Assembly (NCBI RefSeq): GCF_024584705.1 | Contig: NZ_CP097384.1 | Location: 3,162,001-3,226,000, forward strand | DNA: 64,000 nucleotides | Direction: 5' to 3' | Source of the DNA: Blastopirellula sp. J2-11 | GTDB taxonomy: Bacteria > Planctomycetota > Planctomycetia > Pirellulales > Pirellulaceae | Shown here: one piece after another, positions 50,237 to 59,668 of the stretch | Layout of the letters: every line of letters begins with the position of its first letter | Position numbering within the stretch: the stretch's first letter is position 1 | Notes under the pieces: generated by a model | What the model saw: the letters and a program-made list of their open reading frames with translations, nothing else | Databases searched by the model: none | What the model was told of the DNA's origin: nothing | Made by a program: the position numbers and the translations under genes

Positions 50237-51628
50237 ATGAACGGACGACAGCTGCAAAAATTAGGCGTGCCGGAAGAATGCGTACGGGAAGCGATCACGG
50301 CGATCCAGTTCGCGATTGCTTCGCGAACGACCGACAGCAAGCAGATCAAACCAAAAATCAAAGAGATTTTGGACGCTCCAGAAGCGTATCGAGCGGACGA
50401 ATATTTCGCCAAGTTTGCGCAAGCGATCATCGACGATCGCAACTTTGTGCGGGCCGAGCCGGTCGCGTACGAAACATGGGGAAAGTCGGGGATCGACCAA
50501 GAGTCACACTTCCAAATGCGGCAAGCTTGCAGCGTGCCGGTGGCGGTCGCCGGCGCATTGATGCCGGATGCGCATGTCGGTTATGGGCTGCCGATTGGCG
50601 GCGTGTTGGCGTGTGAAAACGCGGTGATTCCGTACGCGGTGGGTGTGGACATCGCGTGCCGGATGAAGCTCTCGGTTCTGGATATCGGCGCCGACTCGAT
50701 CGATTCTCAGTTCAATCGCTTTAAAGAGGCGCTGGAAGGGGGAACCCGGTTTGGCGTAGGAAAGGAGTATCAAAAGCCGCAGGCACACGCGGTAATGGAC
50801 GCCGACTGGTCAATCACGCGGATCACGCGAGAAAAGAAGGATCGCGCGTGGAAGCAATTGGGAACGTCTGGTTCGGGCAACCATTTTGTCGAGTTCGGCG
50901 TGCTGACGCTGACCGAGCGCGATGAAGAATTGAACCTGGAAGCTGGTCAGTACGTGGCGCTGCTTAGCCATAGCGGAAGTCGCGGCGCTGGCGCAGCAGT
51001 TTGTTCGACGTACAGCGCGATTGCGCAAGCGGCGTTGCCGAAGAAGTACGAAGATCTCGGCCGTTTGGCCTGGCTCGACCTCGATAGCGAAGCGGGTCAA
51101 GAGTACTGGGCGGCGATGAATTTGATGGGGGACTACGCCGCGGCCAACCACGACGTGATCCACCGTCAGGTATCGAAGCTTTTGGGATCTCAGATTATCG
51201 CGGGAGTTGAGAATCACCACAACTTTGCTTGGAAAGAAACGCATGGCGGTAAGGAAGTGATCGTGCATCGCAAAGGAGCGACTCCGGCCGCGGCAGGCGA
51301 GTTGGGTGTGATTCCTGGCTCGATGGCCGATCCAGCGTTTGTGGTCCGCGGCAAAGGAAACGCGGCGTCGCTCGGTTCGGCTTCACACGGCGCCGGTCGA
51401 CAAATGTCGCGCACCAAGGCGCGCGATAAGTTCAGCTGGAATGCGGTGAAGAACGACCTCGAGAAGAAAGGGGTTCGCGTTTTGTCGGCAGGCGCAGACG
51501 AAGTGCCTGGCGCTTATAAAGACATCCGCCAGGTGATGAACGAGCAGGCCGACCTGGTCGACATCGTCGCACGCTTCGATCCACGGATCGTCAAAATGTG
51601 CGACGACGGCAGCAAAGCGGAAGATTGA
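50237..51628 (+). CDS. rtcB: RtcB family RNA ligase (tRNA-splicing/repair ligase)
   Basis: A 463-residue RtcB protein that joins 2',3'-cyclic-phosphate or 3'-phosphate RNA ends to 5'-OH ends with GTP and Mn(II). The active site looks complete: MPDAHVGYGLPIGGV (Asp/His), GVDIACRM (metal Cys), SGNHFVEF (Asn/His), LSHSGSRGAGAAV, NHHNFAWKET and SASHGAGR with the guanylated His. The N-terminal 100 residues are a helical extension seen in some RtcB clades. No rtcA, rtcR or Ro-protein gene adjoins; the nearest RNA features are the four tRNA-like elements 1.7 kb upstream. RNA repair is the likely role. Confidence 0.9.
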   Translation: MNGRQLQKLGVPEECVREAITAIQFAIASRTTDSKQIKPKIKEILDAPEAYRADEYFAKFAQAIIDDRNFVRAEPVAYETWGKSGIDQESHFQMRQACSVPVAVAGALMPDAHVGYGLPIGGVLACENAVIPYAVGVDIACRMKLSVLDIGADSIDSQFNRFKEALEGGTRFGVGKEYQKPQAHAVMDADWSITRITREKKDRAWKQLGTSGSGNHFVEFGVLTLTERDEELNLEAGQYVALLSHSGSRGAGAAVCSTYSAIAQAALPKKYEDLGRLAWLDLDSEAGQEYWAAMNLMGDYAAANHDVIHRQVSKLLGSQIIAGVENHHNFAWKETHGGKEVIVHRKGATPAAAGELGVIPGSMADPAFVVRGKGNAASLGSASHGAGRQMSRTKARDKFSWNAVKNDLEKKGVRVLSAGADEVPGAYKDIRQVMNEQADLVDIVARFDPRIVKMCDDGSKAED

Positions 51629-51637
51629 CGAACCACC

Positions 51638-51679
51638 GACGAGAGCCTCCGTCCGCTGGACGCGCTCTCGTCTATTTTT
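51638..51679 (+). terminator. Rho-independent terminator after rtcB
   Basis: GACGAGAGC and GCTCTCGTC form a 9-bp stem with a 17-nt loop, followed by TATTTTT. It overlaps the stop codon of the convergent ThuA-like gene. Confidence 0.72.
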
Positions 51680-52697
51680 GTGCGGACGCATGATCAGGCA
51701 GGATCGGCGAATCCCAGCCAGATAGTTCAGCCGGTTTTACTCCTTTGCGATGCCCGCCAAAGCGAAAGGTGACCGGTTGGTAAGGACCGACAAAAGCGAT
51801 GTCGAGATCGGGCGTGATCTTCGCTTCCAGGCCGATCGTCCAGAGGCAAGCGTTGACCATCATCCGGCGGAAGTCGTCATCCAGGATGTCTTCAGACGCG
51901 CCATTGGTCGTCGTGAAGACGCGTCCGACGGCGCCATCTTTTCCGGTATAGCTGCGAACCCAAACGCCGGGACAAGGTTTTTTACCTTCCGCTGGCTCCG
52001 CGTCGGGAGACATCGTGCTGAGCGGTTGGGCCATCGCTAACACTTGGCTATCGGCCATCGGCTCGGTCCAGTAGCCGCCTGATTGCGCCCATGGTTTCTC
52101 AACGCCGCGGAGGATCGGATGGTCTTTTTCGGCAGGAACGATGTCGAGTCGCGTGCACATCTTATGATTCGTGCCGTAATGACCGGCCCAAGTTTCACCC
52201 AAGACCTGGCGACCGAATCCCTTTTCGTATTCTTTGCCGCGATAGCCGGTGTCGAAGCGTGCGAATGGGGATTTGCCGGGGATCTTAAAAGAGTGGGTCG
52301 CGGTTCGCATGCCGACGACCGGGCCGCCGCGTTCCAAGTAATCGACGATCGGCTGCATCTGCTCGGTCGGAAAGTTCTGGAAGCGGAGGAAGATGACCAT
52401 TAGGTCGGCTGTCTCCAACGCTTCGGTGCCTGGCATGTAGCTAGAGCCGGGCAAGATGTCGCCGGTCTTCGGATCGAGCGAAAACAGAACGGTGCATTTG
52501 AAGCCGTGACGCTTCGCCAAGATGCGAGCCAGCGCCGGCAACGACTCTTCCGACCGATACTCATGATCGCCGGCGAGAAACACGATGTGCTTCCCTTGGC
52601 CGACCCCGGAGTCACCTTCGTAGACCAGCGGTTCGGCCAGAGCAAGGGTTGGCGCCGCCAACAGACTGAAGAGAAAAATCAAACCGATGCGACGCAT
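51672..52697 (-). CDS. ThuA-like domain secreted protein
   Basis: A 341-residue exported protein (signal peptide RRIGLIFLFSLLAAPTLALA). It has the ThuA/glutamine-amidotransferase-like fold: IVFLAGDHEYRSEESLPALA, LETADLMVIFLRFQNFP, VDYLERGGPVVGMRTATHSF, then the family's GKDGAVGRVFTTTNGASEDI and RRMMVNACLWTIGLE. ThuA-like proteins are linked to sugar (trehalose) utilisation, but no catalytic assignment is secure. It lies 58 bp after the giant heme-binding protein gene, probably in one operon with it. Confidence 0.85.
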   Translation of the reverse strand: MRRIGLIFLFSLLAAPTLALAEPLVYEGDSGVGQGKHIVFLAGDHEYRSEESLPALARILAKRHGFKCTVLFSLDPKTGDILPGSSYMPGTEALETADLMVIFLRFQNFPTEQMQPIVDYLERGGPVVGMRTATHSFKIPGKSPFARFDTGYRGKEYEKGFGRQVLGETWAGHYGTNHKMCTRLDIVPAEKDHPILRGVEKPWAQSGGYWTEPMADSQVLAMAQPLSTMSPDAEPAEGKKPCPGVWVRSYTGKDGAVGRVFTTTNGASEDILDDDFRRMMVNACLWTIGLEAKITPDLDIAFVGPYQPVTFRFGGHRKGVKPAELSGWDSPILPDHASAQK

Positions 52698-52755
52698 GGG
52701 ATACCAACCGAGGTAACAAAGGGAAGTGATAAAGATCGACGCTGTTCGATCAGGA

Positions 52756-55700
52756 CTATTTTTTGTCATAGATCTTGTGCTGGGGATCGCCGCCGGCCAG
52801 CACAAACGCCGCCAGGTCATAAATCTCGGCTTCCGTCAGCCAATTCATCAAGCCGTTGGGCATGATCGTTGTGTTGGTCTTGGCCTGATCGTCGATATCT
52901 TCCTTCTTGATGATCGTCGGTTTGTCAGGGCTGAGCGGATCGGTCAGCAAATGGATTTCATCAGGCTTATCAAGGATCACCATGCCGGAGATCGCTTTGC
53001 CGTCGATCGTCAGGATCGATTGCATCCGATATTTTTGATCAATTTGCTTCGAAGGATCCAAGATCGACTCGAGAACATGATCGGCCGTCTGTCGCTTTAC
53101 ATCCAGCTTCGACAAATCGGGACCAAAGTTTCCTCCCTTGCCGTTCAACTGGTGACATTGAGCACAGCCCAGGCGACCAAAATAGATCTGACCCGTCTCG
53201 AACGAACGTTTACCGGTCTCAACCTGATCGGTTTTGAGTTGATCGAAGGTCCAGTTTTTAACAAACTTGGGGGTCCATTGATCGCCGGAAGGATTCGCTA
53301 CGATCGCCGCGCTTCCATCTTCCAGCGGATACTTGGCCAACAAGTCGTTGGCGAACCAGAAGGTCTCATCGCCACGATCCACGGCGCGAATCTTCGCGAC
53401 TTGTTTCGCTTCAATCGGCTTCGCACGGTTCGACCACGAATTGCGGACGAAGGTGAGAACCGCCGCGATTTCTTCGTCGTTCAGCAACTGGCGAAAACCG
53501 GTCATCGGCGGCAAGGGGGGAGAACTGTAGCGTTTCCCTTTCACTTCGATCGTGCCGTGCATCCCGTCCAGGGCCATGCTGATCAAACGATCTTCGGAAC
53601 CGGTCGCCCAAATGCTGCCATCCAGCGGCGGATAGAGATTCGGCATCCCCTGGCCGTGCACTTGGTGACAAGTGGCGCAGTGACTTTCGCGGGTATAGAC
53701 TTCTTTGCCCAGGGCCAAAAGCTGGGGATCAACTTTGACTGGAATGCTGTTACGCAGTTCGCGAAGCGTCGCGGCGTACTTCTCTTGATCGGACGACAAG
53801 CTGCGCGCGAGCGCTTCTCCCAAACCCAATTGGCGCGAGTATCGGTCGGTTTGGCGCTCGACCGGACTCGCCGTCGCGGCGAGATCAATCAGCGTCGTCA
53901 GCACCTGGCGGCGGTGTTGCGGAGTCAAACGGTCGATGACAGGTCGCGAAGGCAAGCTGGCCAACGCGTCGAGCCCAGCGGCGGCGATCGACTCGATCGC
54001 AATCAGCTTGGTGAAGTCATCCACCTTCTCATCCTGATGACCGGGCCAAGCCGAAATCGTTTCGATCGCGGCCAGACGCAAGTCGGTTTGACCAGCAGGG
54101 CGAAGCATCGACGCCGGGATCGGTTGTTTTTTGATCCCAGGCCCTTCCCAGGAGATCTGCAGGCCGTCATCACCGCTGTTATCAAAGTAGGTGACGACGA
54201 TTTCGTGCAGACCAGCCGACAGATTCAGCGCCCCCCCTTTTTCATTCATGCCATGCAAACCGTCATGATCGACCAGCAGGATTCCGTCGATGTAGATTCG
54301 CGAACCATCGTCCGACTTGGTGTAGAACGTGTACTCACCGGCCGACGGAATATCGATCGCCGCGGTTTGACGCGTCGCGAACGCATCTTTACGTCCTTTC
54401 GGCACGTACTTTTGGAAATTCTCCATTCGGCCGACCAAGGTTGGTTTGACCGCGTCCAGGGTTTCCATCGCGACGTTTTTCGCCGGATGAGGTTCGTAAT
54501 ATTCAAAGGCGACGGCAAGTGCGTCCCCCGAGGTATCTTCCGTATTCGGCTGCAGATGTGCCGGCAGCGCGAACATCAGCGGCCGGATCTGGGCGTACAA
54601 AGGGGATGCGTTGGCCGATTTGCTAACTCGCTTGGCGGCTGTCAGAATGTCGGCCAGCTTCTCCCGCGACTGCGACGCTTCTCGCCAGGCGGCCTCCGCC
54701 GCACCCGACTGGATCGAGCCTTGATAGGCGGCCGCGCGCACCGGCGAGGTCGCAGCGGTCGAAGCGAGTTCGGCCAACAGGCCCTGCGATGCGGCCAGGT
54801 TTGCTTGCGACGCTCCCGCTAACAACCTGATCAAGTCGTTCAAACTCGCCAGCTTTTCTTGCTCGGCCTTGGTAATCCAAAAGATCAACTCCGCCGTTTG
54901 GTTGCGGCCTGCTTTTTGACCGAGAACCGACAACGCTTCTTGGCGATCAGCGCTCGGAACGCCAGCGCGGCTCAAAATCGCTTTGTACACCTCAGGCGTT
55001 CGATCCAGCTTCAACAACAGATTGGTGCTCGCCTTTTGCAACGCGTAAGCGGTCGCGGCTGGCGAAAGCTTGCGCCCGGAGGCGATCGCCTCGGTGATCA
55101 TCGCGTCGACATCGATCTGGCTGCGAGCATAGGCCAGCACTGCGTCCAATTCGGGATCGGTCGGCTGCGAAGCGGCGACAAAGATCACCTCTGCGGCGGC
55201 TGCCCCTTCAAAATTGACGGCCGACTTAATCGCTTCAGCGCGAACCAGCGGAGCGCTGTCATGGGCGGCTTGCAACAGCAGCGGCTCCCAGTTTTCTACG
55301 GCGCCGGCCCAATGACCGAGCGAACGAATCGCGGCGGCGCGCACGCGCGGCTCTTTCGCCGCAAGCACGGCGGCGACCAGATCGCGATTGGGGAGACGAT
55401 GTTCCTCATGAACCCAGATGCACTCGAGCATCGCCTGGGCGTCATCCGGTTTGCTTGCATCCTTGTCGGCGACCCATACGGCGATCGCTTGAACGACTTC
55501 GTCCGAATCGCGACCGCTGAGTTCGATGCGAGCACGGTATCGAGTCGATTTTTCTTGTGCGTAGAAAGCGTCCAGCACTTTGGACAGCGGTTTATCCTTC
55601 AACTTTACCGGCGTGACGAGCGGGCGATCTTTGGCGGTGACGCGAACAATCCGGCCATGCTGATGATCCCGATTGGGATCACGCATGTTGTGCTGCATGT

Positions 55701-57681
55701 GGCCAATCAGCGCGTTCGCCCAGTCGGCGACATACAACGCACCATCCGACCCGATTTCGACATCCGAAGGACGGAAGTTGGGATCGGACGAAACCAGGAT
55801 CGGTTCGATCTCTTCCGCCGTAATGTCAGCGCCGTTGTACTTTACTTCGTGCTGCAAGACGCCGAGGAAGCCGATGCAATTGCAGATCAAAAAGTTGTCT
55901 TGGAACTCCTCGGGAAAATGGCTGCTCGAAATGATCCCGGTCGCGGCGACCGGACGGACCCGCTTTTTGAACCATTGTTTGTTGCCGCGTCCTTTGCCGA
56001 TGTTGACGTACGAACCGGTGCCGCTGGTGCCGTCGTTGGCGAACTGATAGCCCCATTGGTCAAAAACATCGCCGTGCGGATTCGGGCCGATGGGGTAGTG
56101 GAACTCCATCTCAAAAGTACGTGGATTGAAACGATGCACGCCGGATTGCGTCGAGCGATAGGTCTGCGTCGGAGTTTCCATCGTGGCGACATTGAAGATG
56201 CCTCGCGACCAATAGATCCAACCATCTGGGCCCAACGCCATCGCGTTGGCCGAGTGATGCGAGTCAGCGCTGGAAAGCCCTTGCAGCATGCGAATTTTGA
56301 CGTCCGCTTTGTCATCCCCATCGGTATCCTTCAGGAACCAAAGTTCCGGCAACGCGGCGACGATCATTCCCCCGCCCCAGAATTCAAATCCAGTCACGCT
56401 ATTCAACCCGTCGGCGAAGATCACGCAACGGTCGGCGACGCCGTCGCCGTCATCGTCCGGCAGGCAAACGATGCGATCATGCCGCGGCTCCACCGGATTC
56501 CAGTGGGGATAGCTGGGCCAGACCGATGCGAACAGGCGCCCATTGGGATCGACCGCCAATTGCACGGGATTGATCAATTCAGGAAACATCGCTTCCGAAG
56601 CGAAGATGTTGGCTTGCAATCCTTTCGCCAAGGTCAGTTTTTCCAAACCGGCTTCCGGCGAAAGGTACGAAAAGCGGCCGTCGTCCAGATCGCCTTCTCG
56701 GTTCGGTTTGACCGTCAACTCTTCCGGCAGATTATCATCTTTGACTTCCAGCGCTTCGCCGCGGGCCGCCGCCCAGACCACCTTGTCGCGATTGGCGGTC
56801 ATGACGTCAAAGATCTCCATCTCACGCAGCATGACGTCGGCGTTCGATTGTCCAAACCAGGCGAGCTTCGATCGGCCGCCGAAAACGTTGTAACCATCCA
56901 CCACGCGATAGCGGCTGAACCAATAGTAATTTTTTTCCAGGACCGCTTCGCGTAGTTTTTGGACGAGAGCCGAATCGGCGCTGGGCGCCGGCTTATTGAA
57001 CAGCTGTTGGGTGATGTCTGCGGCGATCGCCTGATCGCCGTGATCGAGCAAATGAATCCCGTTCATGGTCAGCGGCTGCTCGGCGGCGGCGTACATCGCT
57101 TGCGACGGCGTAAAGAGATCGACGAAAAGCAGGTCTTTCTCGGCGCACGCTTCACGCATCGCTGCGGTGTAGAGCTTCAAGTTGACGTTGTTTTTCGAGC
57201 CGTCTGGCAGATGACGGTTGTAGAGGTTTTCGTGAGCAATCGGCGAAAAGAGAACGATCTGGGGAGCGCTGGTACCGTTGTATTTCTGGCTCCGCATTCC
57301 GTCGATCGTCTCGAGCAGATCCTGTTTGAATGAGGCCAGTTTCGCTGGACCATGCAGCGCCTCGTTGTAGCCGAAGAAGCCGAAGACGACGTCGGTCTCG
57401 TTCTTGGCCAACCATTGGTCCGGGCTGCCGAAATTGTCTTCACGCGGCCGCAGTTTTAGTTCGTCGCCGGGGACGGCCAGATTGCGGAACGTGAGATTCA
57501 ATTCGGGGTGGAGCGCGTGAATGTACGTTTCCAACCAGCCGTGATGCTGCATCCGATCGGCCGTCGTGTTGCCGATGATCGAGATGTGATCTCCCTGCTT
57601 CAGGTCAAGCGTCTGGGCGCTCGTCACTACGGCGGGAAGGAGAAACAAACACGCCGACAGAGAAAGCAGGGCGCTTCGCAT
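52756..57681 (-). CDS. Giant secreted SGNH / beta-propeller / HEAT / PA14 / di-cytochrome c protein
   Basis: A 1641-residue exported protein (signal peptide RSALLSLSACLFLLPAVVTSA). In order: an SGNH-like domain (about 30-260; ISIIGNTTADRMQ, NLAVPGDEL, VFGFFGYNEA, GIHLLDHG), a PVC-type heme-binding beta-propeller (about 350-740; GLQANIFASEAMFPELINPVQ, DDDGDGVADRCVIFADGL), HEAT-like repeats (about 750-1010), a PA14 domain (about 1070-1200; YTFYTKSDDGSRIYIDGILL), a cytochrome c with CATCH (near 1330) and a second with CAQCH (near 1510). The first domain has Asn-Thr where SGNH enzymes have the nucleophile Ser, so its activity is doubtful. Probably an envelope redox enzyme on glycans; inference. 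Confidence 0.88.
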   Translation of the reverse strand: MRSALLSLSACLFLLPAVVTSAQTLDLKQGDHISIIGNTTADRMQHHGWLETYIHALHPELNLTFRNLAVPGDELKLRPREDNFGSPDQWLAKNETDVVFGFFGYNEALHGPAKLASFKQDLLETIDGMRSQKYNGTSAPQIVLFSPIAHENLYNRHLPDGSKNNVNLKLYTAAMREACAEKDLLFVDLFTPSQAMYAAAEQPLTMNGIHLLDHGDQAIAADITQQLFNKPAPSADSALVQKLREAVLEKNYYWFSRYRVVDGYNVFGGRSKLAWFGQSNADVMLREMEIFDVMTANRDKVVWAAARGEALEVKDDNLPEELTVKPNREGDLDDGRFSYLSPEAGLEKLTLAKGLQANIFASEAMFPELINPVQLAVDPNGRLFASVWPSYPHWNPVEPRHDRIVCLPDDDGDGVADRCVIFADGLNSVTGFEFWGGGMIVAALPELWFLKDTDGDDKADVKIRMLQGLSSADSHHSANAMALGPDGWIYWSRGIFNVATMETPTQTYRSTQSGVHRFNPRTFEMEFHYPIGPNPHGDVFDQWGYQFANDGTSGTGSYVNIGKGRGNKQWFKKRVRPVAATGIISSSHFPEEFQDNFLICNCIGFLGVLQHEVKYNGADITAEEIEPILVSSDPNFRPSDVEIGSDGALYVADWANALIGHMQHNMRDPNRDHQHGRIVRVTAKDRPLVTPVKLKDKPLSKVLDAFYAQEKSTRYRARIELSGRDSDEVVQAIAVWVADKDASKPDDAQAMLECIWVHEEHRLPNRDLVAAVLAAKEPRVRAAAIRSLGHWAGAVENWEPLLLQAAHDSAPLVRAEAIKSAVNFEGAAAAEVIFVAASQPTDPELDAVLAYARSQIDVDAMITEAIASGRKLSPAATAYALQKASTNLLLKLDRTPEVYKAILSRAGVPSADRQEALSVLGQKAGRNQTAELIFWITKAEQEKLASLNDLIRLLAGASQANLAASQGLLAELASTAATSPVRAAAYQGSIQSGAAEAAWREASQSREKLADILTAAKRVSKSANASPLYAQIRPLMFALPAHLQPNTEDTSGDALAVAFEYYEPHPAKNVAMETLDAVKPTLVGRMENFQKYVPKGRKDAFATRQTAAIDIPSAGEYTFYTKSDDGSRIYIDGILLVDHDGLHGMNEKGGALNLSAGLHEIVVTYFDNSGDDGLQISWEGPGIKKQPIPASMLRPAGQTDLRLAAIETISAWPGHQDEKVDDFTKLIAIESIAAAGLDALASLPSRPVIDRLTPQHRRQVLTTLIDLAATASPVERQTDRYSRQLGLGEALARSLSSDQEKYAATLRELRNSIPVKVDPQLLALGKEVYTRESHCATCHQVHGQGMPNLYPPLDGSIWATGSEDRLISMALDGMHGTIEVKGKRYSSPPLPPMTGFRQLLNDEEIAAVLTFVRNSWSNRAKPIEAKQVAKIRAVDRGDETFWFANDLLAKYPLEDGSAAIVANPSGDQWTPKFVKNWTFDQLKTDQVETGKRSFETGQIYFGRLGCAQCHQLNGKGGNFGPDLSKLDVKRQTADHVLESILDPSKQIDQKYRMQSILTIDGKAISGMVILDKPDEIHLLTDPLSPDKPTIIKKEDIDDQAKTNTTIMPNGLMNWLTEAEIYDLAAFVLAGGDPQHKIYDKK

Positions 57682-57898
57682 AGAATCGATTCTCAACGTG
57701 GCAGGATCTAAGATAGGTCGCAGCACTTGCTACGTAAGGTAGGGGATTGTGGCCAATCTTAACCTTCCCTACTAGCATTTTCCAGTCGCGGATAAGGTTT
57801 CTGGGGGCGTTGTGATCGATTACTGGGGCGAATGCGGCCGTACATCGCAACTTCTAATGACTTGTTGGTTTCTTGCTACGATCGTGCGAGCAGCACGC

Positions 57899-57935
57899 AA
57901 AAAAAGCCGCCAACCCAATTCGGGTTGGCGGCTTC
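57899..57935 (-). terminator. Rho-independent terminator after the HEAT-repeat protein gene
   Basis: A perfect 13-bp stem AAGCCGCCAACCC / GGGTTGGCGGCTT with a 5-nt loop, followed on the minus strand by seven T. Confidence 0.9.
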
Positions 57936-57973
57936 AGAAATTTCAACCGACGGTAGTCACGAAGACGTTTCGA

Positions 57974-59635
57974 CTATTTGTCTTGACCGATTGCTTCCAA
58001 CGCTTGGGCGGCGGAGTCACGCACGGCTTGGTCTTGATCCTTCAACAGGGCCTGCAGCGCGGGGACCGCTGGTTGGGCGGCTGAACCAAGTTGGCCCAAC
58101 AGCTCGGCGGCTCCTTTACGCGAGACGGGATGCTCGGCTTTGCAGGCGGCCGTCAGTTCCGGCAATACTTTCGCCGCGGTCTCGTCGGACTTGCCGCTGA
58201 TCTTCATCTCAGACCAGGCGCACAAGACGCGGAGAGAAATGTCGTCGCTGCTCGACATCATTTTCAGCAACGCAGGCTCCGCTGCGGCGGCGGCCGGTCC
58301 CATTTTTCCTAGGGAAAGGGCCGCATCATGCGGCGTGGCGCCTTCGCCCTCTTGCAAGGCCTTGATGAGTCGCGTCACGCTCCCTTTGGCGGCCGCCGGG
58401 CCAATTCCACCCAGCGCCAAAATCGCCACGTTCGCGGTCCGCGGATTCTCATCGTCAATCAATGCGACCAGGTCGGGAACCGCCGGAGCGGCGCCTTCGC
58501 CCATGTCGCCGAGAATCGCAGCAACCGACTGTTGCAGTTCGTTGTTCTTCAACGCCGCCGTCAAATGTGGGATCGCCGGGGGGCCAAGACTGGCGAGCAC
58601 TTCGATCGCTTCGCCCAGGATCGCGGGTTTGGCGCCGGGTAACGATTTGTGCAATTCAGCAATGACCAATTCAGGCTTGGCCTGCAATGCGATCAACGCT
58701 TTCGCAGCGGTCGAGCGAACCCAGGGATCCTCGTTAGCGAGCGCGTTGGCGAGTCGCGTAACGACCTGCTTTTGCATCTCCTGGTTATCGGGATTGGCTC
58801 GCGCCAACGCCCATTCGCTAACCAGGCTCAAGACCGGATCTTTGCCGCCCACGTTGGCCAGGATCTTCGCCTGATCATCCGCTGGAATTTTGGCGATCCG
58901 CCCTAACGCGAAAGTCGCAGCGAGGCGGAGATATTCTTCGTCCAAGCATTTGGCGATCGCGGGAATCGACGACTCGGCCGCGTCGGGCATGCCGGCCAGC
59001 GCCAGAATCGCTTCGCGGCGCGTTTCGATCGGTGCGTCCGCCAGCAGCGCGGTCAGCGCCGGAGCGGCGTCACCGGCTTCCGGCCCCATGTCTCGCAAAA
59101 TCAAACAGGCCCAGAAGGCTGATTTCTCATTTTTCAACGCTTCCGTCAATCCGGGCACCGCCGGCTTGCCGGCGACGGCGATGGCTTGCATCACTCGAAG
59201 ACGAACGGCGTCATCCGAACCGCCCAGGAGTTTGACGAACAGGCCGATCACTTTTTGGCGATCGGGATGCGTCGCCGGGATCGCGCCAATCGCCTGGCGA
59301 CGGACCAAGGGATCAGGATCGCCGACCAGTTTCACCAAGGTATCGACGGCAGGCGCCGCAGCGGGACCAATTTTGCCGAGCGCGTGAGCGGCATGGGCTC
59401 GAACGGCGGCCGAAGGTGATTTCAGCTTTTCGATCAGCGGCTCGACAGCGGCGGCGCCTTTGTCGCCGAGCGCGCCCAAATGATCAATCGCTTTCATCAG
59501 TACGAGCTCGTCGGTGGACGAGAGAGCCTCGATCGATTGTTCCGTGGTCGGAGCGTCGGCCAAAGCCGAACCAGAAAAAGCAAGCGCTGCAGCAAAAGCC
59601 GTCGACGCCAGAAATCGCGGAATATTAAAGTTCAT
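57974..59635 (-). CDS. Secreted HEAT-repeat (PBS-lyase-type) protein
   Basis: A 553-residue exported protein (signal peptide FLASTAFAAALAFSGSALA) made of about a dozen HEAT-like repeats of 35-40 residues. Examples are SPSAAVRAHAAHALGKIGPA, DPDPLVRRQAIGAIPATH and DQDQAVRDSAAQALEAIG. Spacing and the recurrent AA-hAL-IG pattern indicate an extended alpha-solenoid for protein binding. It has no catalytic motif. It is the last gene of a likely four-gene minus-strand run (62985 to 57974) of secreted proteins. Confidence 0.88.
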   Translation of the reverse strand: MNFNIPRFLASTAFAAALAFSGSALADAPTTEQSIEALSSTDELVLMKAIDHLGALGDKGAAAVEPLIEKLKSPSAAVRAHAAHALGKIGPAAAPAVDTLVKLVGDPDPLVRRQAIGAIPATHPDRQKVIGLFVKLLGGSDDAVRLRVMQAIAVAGKPAVPGLTEALKNEKSAFWACLILRDMGPEAGDAAPALTALLADAPIETRREAILALAGMPDAAESSIPAIAKCLDEEYLRLAATFALGRIAKIPADDQAKILANVGGKDPVLSLVSEWALARANPDNQEMQKQVVTRLANALANEDPWVRSTAAKALIALQAKPELVIAELHKSLPGAKPAILGEAIEVLASLGPPAIPHLTAALKNNELQQSVAAILGDMGEGAAPAVPDLVALIDDENPRTANVAILALGGIGPAAAKGSVTRLIKALQEGEGATPHDAALSLGKMGPAAAAAEPALLKMMSSSDDISLRVLCAWSEMKISGKSDETAAKVLPELTAACKAEHPVSRKGAAELLGQLGSAAQPAVPALQALLKDQDQAVRDSAAQALEAIGQDK

Positions 59636-59668
59636 GATTTGTCTATCTCAGGTGTGGGCGTCGGGGAA

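Noticed and set aside
52726-56955. Two long plus-strand open frames (each 698 codons) opposite the giant heme-binding gene
   Set aside because: They are antisense to a protein with clear domains and CxxCH motifs, lack ribosome-binding sites and signature sequences, and arise from the codon bias of the minus-strand gene.
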